Below, in pieces: positions 53,931-64,000 of a stretch of DNA of 64,000 nt (the stretch's first letter is position 1; each line of letters begins with the position of its first letter). The translations under genes were made by a program, and so were the position numbers. The stretch is taken from NCBI GenBank assembly GCA_963995525.1, contig OZ023216.1, positions 34,209,774 to 34,273,773 on the forward strand. The letters are read 5' to 3'. The notes under the pieces are model-generated. The model worked only from the letters and a program-made list of their open reading frames with translations, was not told where the DNA came from and searched no databases. Source of the stretch: Escarpia spicata (taxonomy: Eukaryota; Annelida; Polychaeta; Sabellida; Siboglinidae).

Positions 53931-55984
53931 ACTAAACACCCCAACACCTGTGTAAATTTATCTGCCTGACAGACATTTGTTTGGTTGTAAACATTAAAAC
54001 TTTAACCACCATTAATCATCTGGATGTTTTAAATAGTTTCCAGTTATTTTCTATTTTAGAATTGGGGAAAGAAATGACAGGTCTAGGTAAATGGAACTGG
54101 GGTTTAAAAGTAGGGGTGCCCATAAGTGGGGTGCATAAACATAATTTGTATTTAGGTGGTAACCCTATCAGAAAGTATAAATTTAAGGTGTCCACATCCG
54201 ATATGGGACCGCTAATGACAAACGACATCTTTGATGAGTACAACCTCACACTCACACAAGTAATTGCTGGCTACTGATTACAGGTAAACAACAGGTAACT
54301 AGGCAGGTGTCACCTGTAGTGGGCACATAAGAGGGGATTACTGGGGTTTGGGAGGATTTTCTGAATTAGGGAAATTAAGGATTGTCAGGGGAAATGATCT
54401 GGAAATAGATAGTTATTTAGTCGGGGAAGTGTTGTTTGGAAAGGTAAGTTGGTTGTTTGGAATGAACAATAAGGGAAGAGCTATCTTAGTGAGAAAGGGG
54501 AATTTTCTAAAGGATAGAAAATATACTCTACCGGGAAGGAAATGCCTTTCTAAATTAAAATATACAATGGAAATTTATGCCTCAATTTGTTGCACATGAA
54601 ATGGTAGCAGGATTGAATGTGGAAGAACAGAAGTTTGAAAAAGTGTTAAACAGCATGGGAATAGTCAAGATTATCTGGGTTAATATGGAGATTATTCAAT
54701 TATCTACAATCACAAATTTCCTTTCATCAATAGATAGATAAGTTATGACTCGACATATGTGGTTGGCCAGAAAATATCCCAGCAATGAAGACAACTCCCT
54801 AATTGTGTGGGCCAATCTTACCAGAGCAACGCCCCTGGATGTCACCAGCCACTAGCAGTGAACAGAAGCATGGGAACTCGGAAAAATGTAGCATATGTTT
54901 GCAAAACAAAGTTGTTTACTACAATCATTGAGAAATAGTGAATGTGAGTAATTCGCACCTGGCACACAGGCTGCAGCCTGCTACCCTGAGGGGGGACGCT
55001 AGGGCAGGTGGCAGGTCCCCTATATATGGGGGGGGGTAGTTCACTACAGGTTTACAGTGGATACAACACACATGCTGTGGCTGTTGTTCTACACCTAAGC
55101 TGGAAAGTTGGTGGTCAGCTTTATCTTCAAGTTGGTGGTCCATAAAATTTGCACCATGAGTTTCGGGAGTACACATTTTTTTAATTCTTCTAAAAAGTCA
55201 TGCGGACTAGTATTTTTGAGAAAACCAGCCTGACCAAAAGGTTGATGGTCTCTCAGTAATTTCAAAAGCATTCATTCATGCATCACTGGTCAGCTAAGGC
55301 CGAAGGTTGATTGTTCCGTAGGGATGGAAGGTCAGCCTCTTTAGCATAACACCATGGTTTTTGGAGGACACCATTTCTGTATGTTTTCCCTCTGTGTGTC
55401 TCTCCCTATCTTGCCCTGAATGGGGGTCCACAAGATGAATGTTAACATGGACTTATTTAGTAGAGCAATGGGTGGCAAAGATAGCGGTGTGGGACCAAAT
55501 CATCAATGATAGAAAACTAAGTTTATGTCCAGCATTAAGGCCAAACTCACTCCAGACTACAGAAAAAAGAGGCCAGCTACAACAATTTAGTGGCATATTT
55601 TTCAGAAGTTGCCATGAAAACAAAGTATGCAATATTATAATAAGGACATAATTTGGTATGCTTATTGCCTTAATTATCGTAACTGCGTGTTGAAATAATC
55701 AACACAAGACGAGTCATATGCTCCATGACAAAGTGGCATGAAGCCTGGTCTGCAATTCACATTTGTCATTTTTGTTATGTCATTTCGCTATGATTTTTGT
55801 AATTTAATTTTAATAATAATATAAAACTTCCTTTGTGCCTACCAAGTAAGCTCTAAACCATCAAAAACTTTAGCTGAGAGAAGCATCAAATCAAAAGGGC
55901 TATGAAACCTCACAATCAGTATGTATAATGATAAAATCGTAAACAGACAGATGAAGACATTAGGGAATAAGGGAGCATTGCATA
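53931..55984. other. Unassigned region with two unknown open frames
   Basis: 54006-54277 (plus) has a protein-like frame (LGKWNWGLKVGVP, HNLYLGGNPI, MTNDIFDEYN) and 54348-54599 another. Neither resembles a family I know, and both may be decayed repeats. The rest is non-coding. Confidence 0.3.
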
Positions 55985-56545
55985 AGGAGGGTATACTTAG
56001 GTCGTGTCATTGAGCTGTCAATCTTGTCATTTGGATTGTTGCATTCTGCCTATATCACGTTGGTTATGACATTCCGTCTGTGTCATTTGGGTTATGATAT
56101 TCTGGCTGTCATTTGGGTTATCACATTCTTGTTATGTAATTTCGGCTATAATAGTCCAGCTATGTCATTTGAGTCTTGACATTGGTATTGTGATATTCTG
56201 GCTATGTCAGTTGGGTTGAGATATTTGATTTGTAATGTTCTGGCTGTGTCATTTGAATTGATATTCTTTCTCTGTAATTTAGGTTATGACATTTGGGTTG
56301 TGACAATCTTGCTGTGCATTTGTATTATTATATTCTTGCTGTGTAATTTAGGTTATAACATTTAGGTTGTGACATTCTTGCTCTGCCATTTGGACTATGA
56401 TATTCTGGCTGTCATTTGAGTTGTGATATCCGAGTTGTGACATTCTGGTAATTTGGGTTGACAGTCTGGCCATATCATTTGGGCTATGATATTCTGGCTA
56501 TGTCATTTCGGTTGTGAATCCTGGCTGTACCCTTTGGCTGAGTCA
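55985..56545. repeat. Degenerate minisatellite, about 30-bp unit
   Basis: Repeated and diverged TGTCATTTGGGTTATGACATTCTGGC-like units over about 560 bp; no coding sequence. Confidence 0.8.
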
Positions 56546-59500
56546 TTTGTGGGCAACGATTTTCCGGAAAAAATAGCCAGATGGTGTTGAATACAGACCA
56601 CTCTGATACATGAACTTTCATATGAACACCTTTCCTCCACATAAAGTGCACACAAACAGTGAAACACTCAGACATCCAATACCTCTCACTGTATACCCAC
56701 AACATTGAATGGTTGCATCCAGAAATGCCAAATTAAACATCACATGGAAACATAACCAGTGGAAGAGTGTGACAATCATATGAAAGTCAGTATTCACTAG
56801 TTGTCCCAATTCCTGACACATGCCAGTAAGCCAATCCAGATGGTCCTTAGTTTACTCAGCACAGAAAGGAAACTTGTCATATTGCAACCAGCTACAATAA
56901 TATTATCTTTTTCCTGTCTTAATTGCTACTCAGATAACAGTGTATGGATATATAGCAGTGGTTTTTCTCCTTGGATGTATGTTTCTTCTTTGGCAATATT
57001 CTCCCCAGTGTATTTGCCAAATGTTTGTCATATTCTGACAAATCATAACATCCTATCTGGTATTGACTGTGAAAGATTTTATCTGTTTCATATAAAGTTG
57101 CTGATAGCAGCTACTAATCATAATATTATCTGCTGATCATATTTTATTTAGAGATAGTGACTGTTTAGCAGGCCAATCTCAGGACTGAGAACTTCAGGTA
57201 AACAATATAGATGTATAAAAGTGGCCTGGTGACTGGTCACATGTCACGACAATGATTTCATTCGTACATTAGGGATAACGTTTTGATCAAGTCCAAGTCA
57301 GGCTCATTGATGTTCAGATTTGTAGTGTGTGATAATTATATGCATTTAAAAATACCATGGTGGTAATTATGTAGTTTAAATAATATATGTAGAAGTTTGT
57401 ATAATAAATGTATGTACAGCATTATGCTATACTGTTTTGTTAGAGGTGAGCTGTAAGGAGTTATTTCAGTTGGTAAGAATATTCCTTCTTATTTCTGGAA
57501 CTTATTTAGGAGGGGAGAAATATCCAGGGTAGAGAAACTCTACATAGATCCCCCTTCTTATGGCATAAATCTCATACAAATGCCGTAGGACAGGGAGGTA
57601 CCAAGGGGGATTAACTGCCACACCGTTAAACAATTATTTGTTCAATGACATCAATAAAACTAAATAATAAATTGGCAGGCATGAGCTGGCATGTGACAGT
57701 GGATACTAAGGACGTTCAATTTTGAATTAATTTTAATGATCAAATTGAGGATAGATCTGTAAGTGGTGAGCCTGGACTGCAGCACTTTAACAGAGCACTT
57801 GTTCAAAATTATACAGAACATACAAAGCCCAAAAGCTGCCTGCAGCAAAGACACTTAGTTATAAAACATGGCTACATTAAGGATGGTCTCATGTTTGCAA
57901 TATCAAAAACATTAGCATTGGTTCAACCCCACCCTCCACCAATACCTGGTGTCACTCGCTTGGCGCTTACAAATTTACAATTTGATCCAAATTGCTATTA
58001 TGCTGTGCATAAATGATTAGTGCCAATTTGCATTAACTCGTTTAGTTTTACTCGCTAGGTGGCACTACTGGTGCAATTTATTTTTCACCACGATATGTAA
58101 TGATGACTAAACCACCCCTATGTAATTTTTGACATAAATATTTTGACTTTGCAAAACTTTGGCAACCACCACTTAGATGGATTGTTACATCTAATCTCTT
58201 GTCACTTACAACAGAGCAAGGTCTTATAATCTATGATAATTATGCATATTAATGACTTCTACTTTGCCTGTACATTACACATGTGGAAACCAGCCCGTTC
58301 CCAGAAAGAGAGTTTCTGACTGATCCAGTTTATGACTGATGGACTTAATCCTGAAAAAGTTGTTGCAGAAACCTGGTGTTTGAGTAATGCTTGCCAGACC
58401 TGCTTACGGTATTGATAATATTTATCTCGGTGCTTTCAAGCAGGTCTCGGCTTAATTGGTCTTGAATTGTGTTTATCTCTCAAGGGAAAGAATATGCCAT
58501 GTCTTCAGACTCATCAACCACACCAATGTCGAAATAGTCTCTATCTTATCTCAGACATTTCTGGATATAAAGTATTTGCCTTACTTTCTTTGGGCTGGTA
58601 ATATGTGGGTAACCATTGCAGTGTGAAACAAATAAATCATAAATACAAAATCAATGGTATCACTGGAGGAATTTGTAATCATCACAACTGCTTCCAAAAG
58701 AATGTAGTTATCTATATCAAACCGAGGAAATAATTTTACATTTGTCACATAGACCGTAGCCATTGAATAGATGAAACAGCTTTGCAGCACAACAGTTTAC
58801 AGTATATCTTTTCTGTAAAGATTATCATGGATTTTTATTAATTTCTTCTTAAACTTAAAATTCCCTCCTCAATTTATTTGCCCATTATAAATCAGGTCAA
58901 AATCTGTAGTGTTTGAACAGTCTTAAGTAGTGCAGTTGGTTAATAAAAGAGTGTGCTTTTGCTAAAATAATTGAAATCATTCATGTTGATTATAAGATAA
59001 TTTTAAAACGGGAAGTCATATGCTATTAATAGTATACAGCTTGGTGAAATTATTTTTGGCAGATCTAAATTTTTTGCTGGACCATGTCAAAAACAATGTA
59101 TTACTTTGATTTCATCAAATTTAATTAATAAGACTTCTGCATGAACTAAGTGACTTGTCAGTTGATACTAAAGAATAAGATAGGACAGAAATGAGATGAA
59201 TGAACACATTGGATTGAAGAGAGCCCTTTAAGTCTGACACTTGGTTATCTTTAACAATATATTAGCTCACAATCTAGCTAAATGGGCCTGTGGCATCATT
59301 TGAAAATAAGACACAACCAACAATGGGACTTTCACACATCTGTACTTTCAAATTTGGAAGGCTGATAAGAAAACCAAACAATACCACCAGTTGAAACAGT
59401 AGCCATCAAAAAACAATACGGATGTGATAATTTAATATCTAAACCACATAGGTAACATCTAAATACCTATAAAAAACTTAATTTGGGGTTTTTACACATA

Positions 59501-60243
59501 ACACAGCTGGGGAAAGCTAATCACTCTGAAAATGCAAAAACACAATGTAGTCTGTGCAATAGTAAGCCACTATTTTAACAATGAGGTAAAATTCAAGCAA
59601 TTACGCTATGACCAATCAGACTAGAGACAGTTGTTTTAACAAAACCACAGTGACGGTTGATTATCATACCTTTTAGGTAATTGATATACTTCGAATGGTG
59701 TATACTATGTTCCCATTATAGTAAGTGTAAGCTCTCTTTATGGGAAAACTTAATACCTCTAACTATATTTATTATTATACATGTGGTATCCATTAGTCAA
59801 GAATATGTCTTTCTTTAAATCGCCCTAAATTCCCCAGTCACAGGGCAAACCATAAGGCATCGACTACACCTGTACATGTCAATGAGGGGTGTCAGCACAA
59901 AATGATATAGTCAGCTGAGTTCCAAAGGGTATGTATTTCATGTGAACAGCTGAGAAAAAACTCTTCATTATATATATCGACTTAATAAATTAAGTTGTTG
60001 AGTTACTACCAATCTGAGCACATATGTAGCCAGAATGCTGCCAGTGAAATGTGGGTTAGAGTAATTTTAGAAAATGCTATCTTTAGAAAATGGCTGGTTT
60101 TTCATTACTTAATTATTGAATCTCTGAAATAAAACAGATGATCTATATATTAATACGCTCCTTTTTGTGTTATATAAGTGCAAGCAATTGCGTGCTTACC
60201 TTTCAGAAATTACATACAGTCATAAACATTTTTATTTTTTATT

Positions 60244-60276
<33 letters not shown>

Positions 60277-60972
60277 AATTATATATTTACCTGATTATCT
60301 TAATGTACTTTATAATTATAATATTTGATCCTTTAGTAGTATTAAACTAACATCATTCTCCAAGAATTATATAATATGGAATAATGTATAATATGTGACC
60401 TGCCACAGTGAACTAGGTATTAATTCACATACCTATTTTTCACACAAGCAAAAAAATACACACAAAAACTAGGAAACATCTGTCTCCATAAATATCATCT
60501 TGCATTTTTGTTTGTCATTTTTACTATGCTTTGTTTATGGATCATCGTTTTTATTTAACATTTTCATTTGCAATGAATGCACGCTGTAACAATGTGAAAC
60601 CACCAGTTGCAAGAATGAGAAAACTTGTGTTTGCTTTGAAAATAAAAAAAAAAGTGCGACATTTCATCCAAAAAGGAGGGAAAGAAGAAGCAAGGGGAGA
60701 AAGCATTATTTTTCACATGAAAGCTGTAATGTTATCACCTATCATTACGGTAGTGCTGCACGAGTCAGGAATATGTACTACCATTAACAACATTGTGCTG
60801 CCACCTAGGGGTCACAATAAACATCATCAAACAGGCATAGAGAACTGAAGTGATGACATCATGCTGCTTAGCAACCACCCCAGCTGGTTCCAACAAATGT
60901 TTTCAGCCATATCTGTTAACATGGTGTTACATTTTGTTCTACACTGTAATCAATCTGAAAGTCATTCATGTA
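56546..60972. other. Long non-coding stretch
   Basis: I see no convincing exons, RNA genes or mobile-element structure. (TA)n tracts occur at about 60244-60290. The frame at 60531-60848 is Lys-rich and unrecognised. Confidence 0.4.
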
Positions 60973-63236
60973 GTTCTTTATGGTTCTCATAAGTTGAAAG
61001 TGAGAAGCAAACCTGGGTGAAACAAATTTAGTATTTATAATATTCTGGAACGAGAAAATAATTTTGTAATGCAAACTATTTTATCGCATTGACAATATCG
61101 GTCGCGATGCAACACAGTTTTTTGTTGTGCATCACGCTATTTTCAACGCAAAATACGAAAGGAGAACCTGTATTATTTAATTAATGTACAAAATTGCCAA
61201 TAACGAAGGATTTGATAATATCGTGAAATAAGAAACAAAATAAGTTTCAGGCTGAGAAGTTAAGGAGCGGTCATTATATAAGCTGGAGTTTTTGGTCACC
61301 ATCAAGGAGGATGCAGTCGGGGGGGGGGGAGGGAACCTTATGTAGGGATACAGTTGGGGATTTTAGTGAGCCTCAAGAGGGATGCAGTTGGATTTTTTGG
61401 TGAGCCTGCAGTTGATGATATATTCATCATGTTCCAACGCATAAGTAAAATGTCAACAACATGACTATTAACACATTTATGAAATGTAAATATGCTGTTA
61501 GCAAAATTACTAACTCTACAAAGTTAATAAACACATTATGCATAACTTTAATTAACAGTAACATTAGTCATACGCATTGCATATAATAATGAACCCCACA
61601 AATGTTGATGAACATATAATTGTGAGCCTTGCTACCACGAAAATTGGTTATTGCTTTGGATTTGGACCAATTTCTTGTAGTTTGAATAATAATAATAATA
61701 AGATAACTTCTAATGCACCTAAATCCTTGGAAACCAAGCTCAGAGGTGCATCAAAACAAAAGGATTGGTCAGTCTCGGAATCCATCAGTAGTATTCCAGT
61801 TGTCAACACATGGGTCAAGGCGCTAGGGAGCTATGGTGGATAAGCAAGGTTGTAAAGATAATTTTTTTAATGACGACAGAATTTTGTAATATTTTCAACT
61901 GATCTAACACTAAGAGGGAGCATATTCCAAAGAGTTGGTGCAGCAACAGAAAAAGCCCTAGTTCCAATGTTAGTGTTGACTCTAGGAACAAAAAGTAGGT
62001 CAGAATTAGATGATCGAAGCTGGATAGGTTTTCTTACAGGAGTATGCAATGCATGCAAATAAGATGGTTGCTTACTGGACAGTGCCTGGTATGTAATGGT
62101 ATAGATCTTAAATATTATACGATATTGTACAGGAAGCCAATGCAAAGACTTCAAAAGTGTTACAGAGCGAGAAAAACGAGGAGATCTTGTAACTACTCTT
62201 GCTAGACAATTTTGGACACGCTGAAGTTTTGTAATATCCTTGCTAGCAATATTATAAAGGAGGCAATTGCAATAGTCAAGTCTGCTGCTAATAAGCGCTG
62301 TTGCAATAGTTTTAGCAACAGAAAATGACATATATCGGCGAATACGGCGAAGATCACGAATATAATAAAACCAGCAACGACATGTTCCCAATCTTTATAG
62401 TTTTCATAGCATATTTTCAAACTTAGCGCTATTATGAATTATTTCTCCTCCATACCAGCATGCAACGCACCTCGAAGAACGCTTGGAAAATAAGTGAAAT
62501 TATTAACATGATCAGATCCGACATGATTTTCTCCCCTTTTAAGTGGTTTGGGCTCATCTGAGACGTATGCTGCAAGTACAGAGATAGGGACCTACTGATG
62601 CCATTAGCCATATTCGAACAAAAGTTAGCAATGCTAGTGATTTGTTTTCAATGGGTAAATCCCAGTACAAAATGTTTTTTTTATTAATTGTGAACTAACA
62701 TAGATACCCATTTTCAGGAAGCGGTCCCCGGGGAGTATGAATGGTTTTCTCAACAAAATATTTTATAGAATATCTTATTATTATCTATAGTTGCATTCGT
62801 CTTGCAGCTTTTAGAAATTGATCAACCTGTATAAGTGGATCACAAAATAATGATTACAATCGTGCACAAAACAACTCAAAACCATTCTTTAAACCAGCCA
62901 CTTGCACCTCCGCTTGAGGCTCACCAACTTAATTACCGCTCCCTGACTTCTCAGCCTGAAATAGATTTTGTTCCATATTTCAAGATATCAAATCCTTCTA
63001 TTTAAAACAATTTGTCTACTAATTGTACGATGTTGACAGGTTATCCTTCCGCATTTTGCAATGAAAGTAGCGTGATTCACATCAAAATATATGTTGCATC
63101 GTGATCCATTTTGTCACTGCGATCAAGTAGCTTGCATTAAAATATCCTTTAATTACGTTCCAGAATTCATAAAATACCTAATTTGTTTCACCCATATTTG
63201 CTTCTCACTTTCAACTTATGGGAACCATAAATAACA
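60973..63236. repeat. Imperfect inverted repeat, arms about 310 bp, around a LINE fragment
   Basis: 60973-61285 matches the reverse complement of 62925-63236 at roughly three quarters identity. Anchors are CATAAGTTGAAAGTGAGAAGCAAA, GGTGAAACAAATT and CAGGCTGAGAAGT. The arms look like two copies of one dispersed repeat in opposite orientation, or the ends of a large element. Confidence 0.65.
61867..62400 (-). pseudogene. LINE reverse transcriptase C-terminal fragment
   Basis: Minus-strand frame with ISSRLDYCNCLLYNI, LQRVQNCLARVVTRSPR, LLKSLHWLPVQYRIIFKI, and TRAFSVAAPTLWNMLPLSVR near its end. This is the standard thumb/C-terminal region of jockey/CR1-type LINEs. 5'-truncated at about 62400, where the reading frame fades. 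Confidence 0.85.
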
Positions 63237-63269
63237 ACTACAAGTATGACTTTCAGACTAATGATTACA

Positions 63270-63852
63270 GTTAGATGCAAACCGAAGAAGGAGCTATTCT
63301 AAGGCAGTGATTGAGGGCGCAATGAGGAAAGAGAGGGTGTTTATGAGTGACTCCATTATGAGAAAGACGGACAAGACACTGAGCGAGGGGAAGGACGTCG
63401 TTGTTTGTTTACCGGGGGCTAGGATTGAACATGTAACTGACAGGGTAGAGAAGGTATTGGGACATGGCAAGGGGGGGTCTATACTGGTACATGTAGGAAC
63501 AAATAATGCAGACAGGGAGGGAACAACTACGATAGTACAGAAGTATAGACAGTTAGTGAGGAAGCTAAAGAAGACAAGAGTTGAACAGGTTATTTTGTCA
63601 GGAATTTTGCCAGTAATGGGAGGAAGGGGGGCAACGTATAGAAACTGCAAGAGGATGGCGATCAACGCACTAGTTGAGCAGATGTGTGAAGAAGAGGGGG
63701 TGGGATTCACAGATTTATGGGGATACTTTGTTGGGAGGGAAGATATGTACATGAGAGATGGCCTCCATCTTAGTGGAAAGGGGGCAGCAGTTTTCTCAGA
63801 GAACCTGCTGCGATCTGTTGACAGTGGGACAGGTTGCATCTATTTAAACTAG
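63270..63852 (+). CDS. CR1-like LINE ORF1 (SGNH-esterase part), 5'-truncated copy
   Basis: Same family as 769-1973, opposite orientation. The copy begins at about 63270 within the ORF1 linker. It runs open through VVCLPGARIEHV, VHVGTNNADREG (oxyanion motif), GILPVMGGRG and DGLHLSGKGA (Asp-His motif) to a stop at 63850-63852. Unlike the left copy it keeps seven Gs at 63472-63478, so the esterase frame is intact. ATG 63307 is only a convenient start, because the true N-terminus is missing. Confidence 0.85.
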
Positions 63853-64000
63853 ATTCGCAGGGGGGACTCACAGAAAAGCCTGAAAATGGAGGCATAGATA
63901 AAGACAGCACAACTAAATCAGCAAATAACAGTCTGGAAAACTCTTTTGAAGCTGGATATAAATGTGTTTGTTTAAATGCAAGGAGTATAGTAAACAAAAG
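63853..64000 (+). CDS. Start of CR1-like LINE ORF2 (runs off the right edge)
   Basis: Continues with KPENGGIDKDSTTKSANNSL and KCVCLNARSIVNK, the first conserved block of the endonuclease domain, as in the left copy near 600-780. Open to the end of the window. Confidence 0.75.

Noticed and set aside
53708..53969. Frames made of X
   Set aside because: They cross the 200-N gap.
54006..54599. Protein-like frames after the gap
   Set aside because: No motif, no neighbour support and no splice context found; kept only as an unassigned region.
60531..60848. 105-codon Lys-rich frame
   Set aside because: No family resemblance, AT-rich composition, no promoter or splice evidence.

Overview
This window is genomic DNA from an animal, not from a microbe or a free virus. 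The evidence is spliced exons of a class 1-type transmembrane semaphorin, a signal recognition particle (7SL) RNA gene, tRNA-derived SINEs and several LINE families of the kind common in marine invertebrates. A semaphorin with sema and PSI domains, a membrane anchor and no Ig domain fits a protostome; with the retroelement types, a lophotrochozoan (mollusc, brachiopod or annelid) is my best guess. The species cannot be read from the sequence.

Layout. 1-1973 (minus): 5' half of a CR1-like LINE with an esterase-type ORF1; a second copy in the opposite orientation enters at 63270-64000 (plus). 3069-3261: a MITE. About 3850-8582 (minus): a second LINE, broken by frameshifts. 10087-10604: 87-bp tandem repeats ending in an inverted copy. 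10605-33152: a three-level nest. The 3' part of an RTE-like LINE was split by a Ty3/Gypsy LTR retrotransposon (10766-32783). Its pol gene was in turn split by an apparently intact 16,760-bp Polinton/Maverick (12633-29392) with identical 123-bp terminal inverted repeats and a perfect 6-bp target duplication, CACGCA. 33153-34654: probable solo LTR. 35289-47500: repeats (SINEs, AGGTCA array, MITEs, a low-copy repeat with coding traces) and the 7SL RNA gene at 39664-39962. 47559-53312 (minus): 3' half of the semaphorin gene, with upstream exons not found. 53731-53930: assembly gap. 53931-63269: mostly non-coding sequence with a degenerate minisatellite, a LINE fragment and an inverted repeat.

The Polinton is the centre of interest. 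It carries the usual virus-like core: protein-primed DNA polymerase B, retrovirus-like integrase, packaging ATPase, adenain-type protease, and major and minor capsid proteins. It also has small membrane or basic proteins, packed tightly on the minus strand with several stop/start overlaps. The right arm holds cargo I would not expect in a standard Polinton: a NADAR/YbiA-type N-glycosidase, a single-domain protein like the zinc-containing OB fold of RPA70, an acidic protein with a duplicated helical domain, and a three-exon spliced gene on the opposite strand with its own TATA box and poly(A) signal. Together they suggest replication (polymerase plus RPA-like binder) and host manipulation (NADAR, acidic spliced protein). 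The roles are inferred from family resemblance only.
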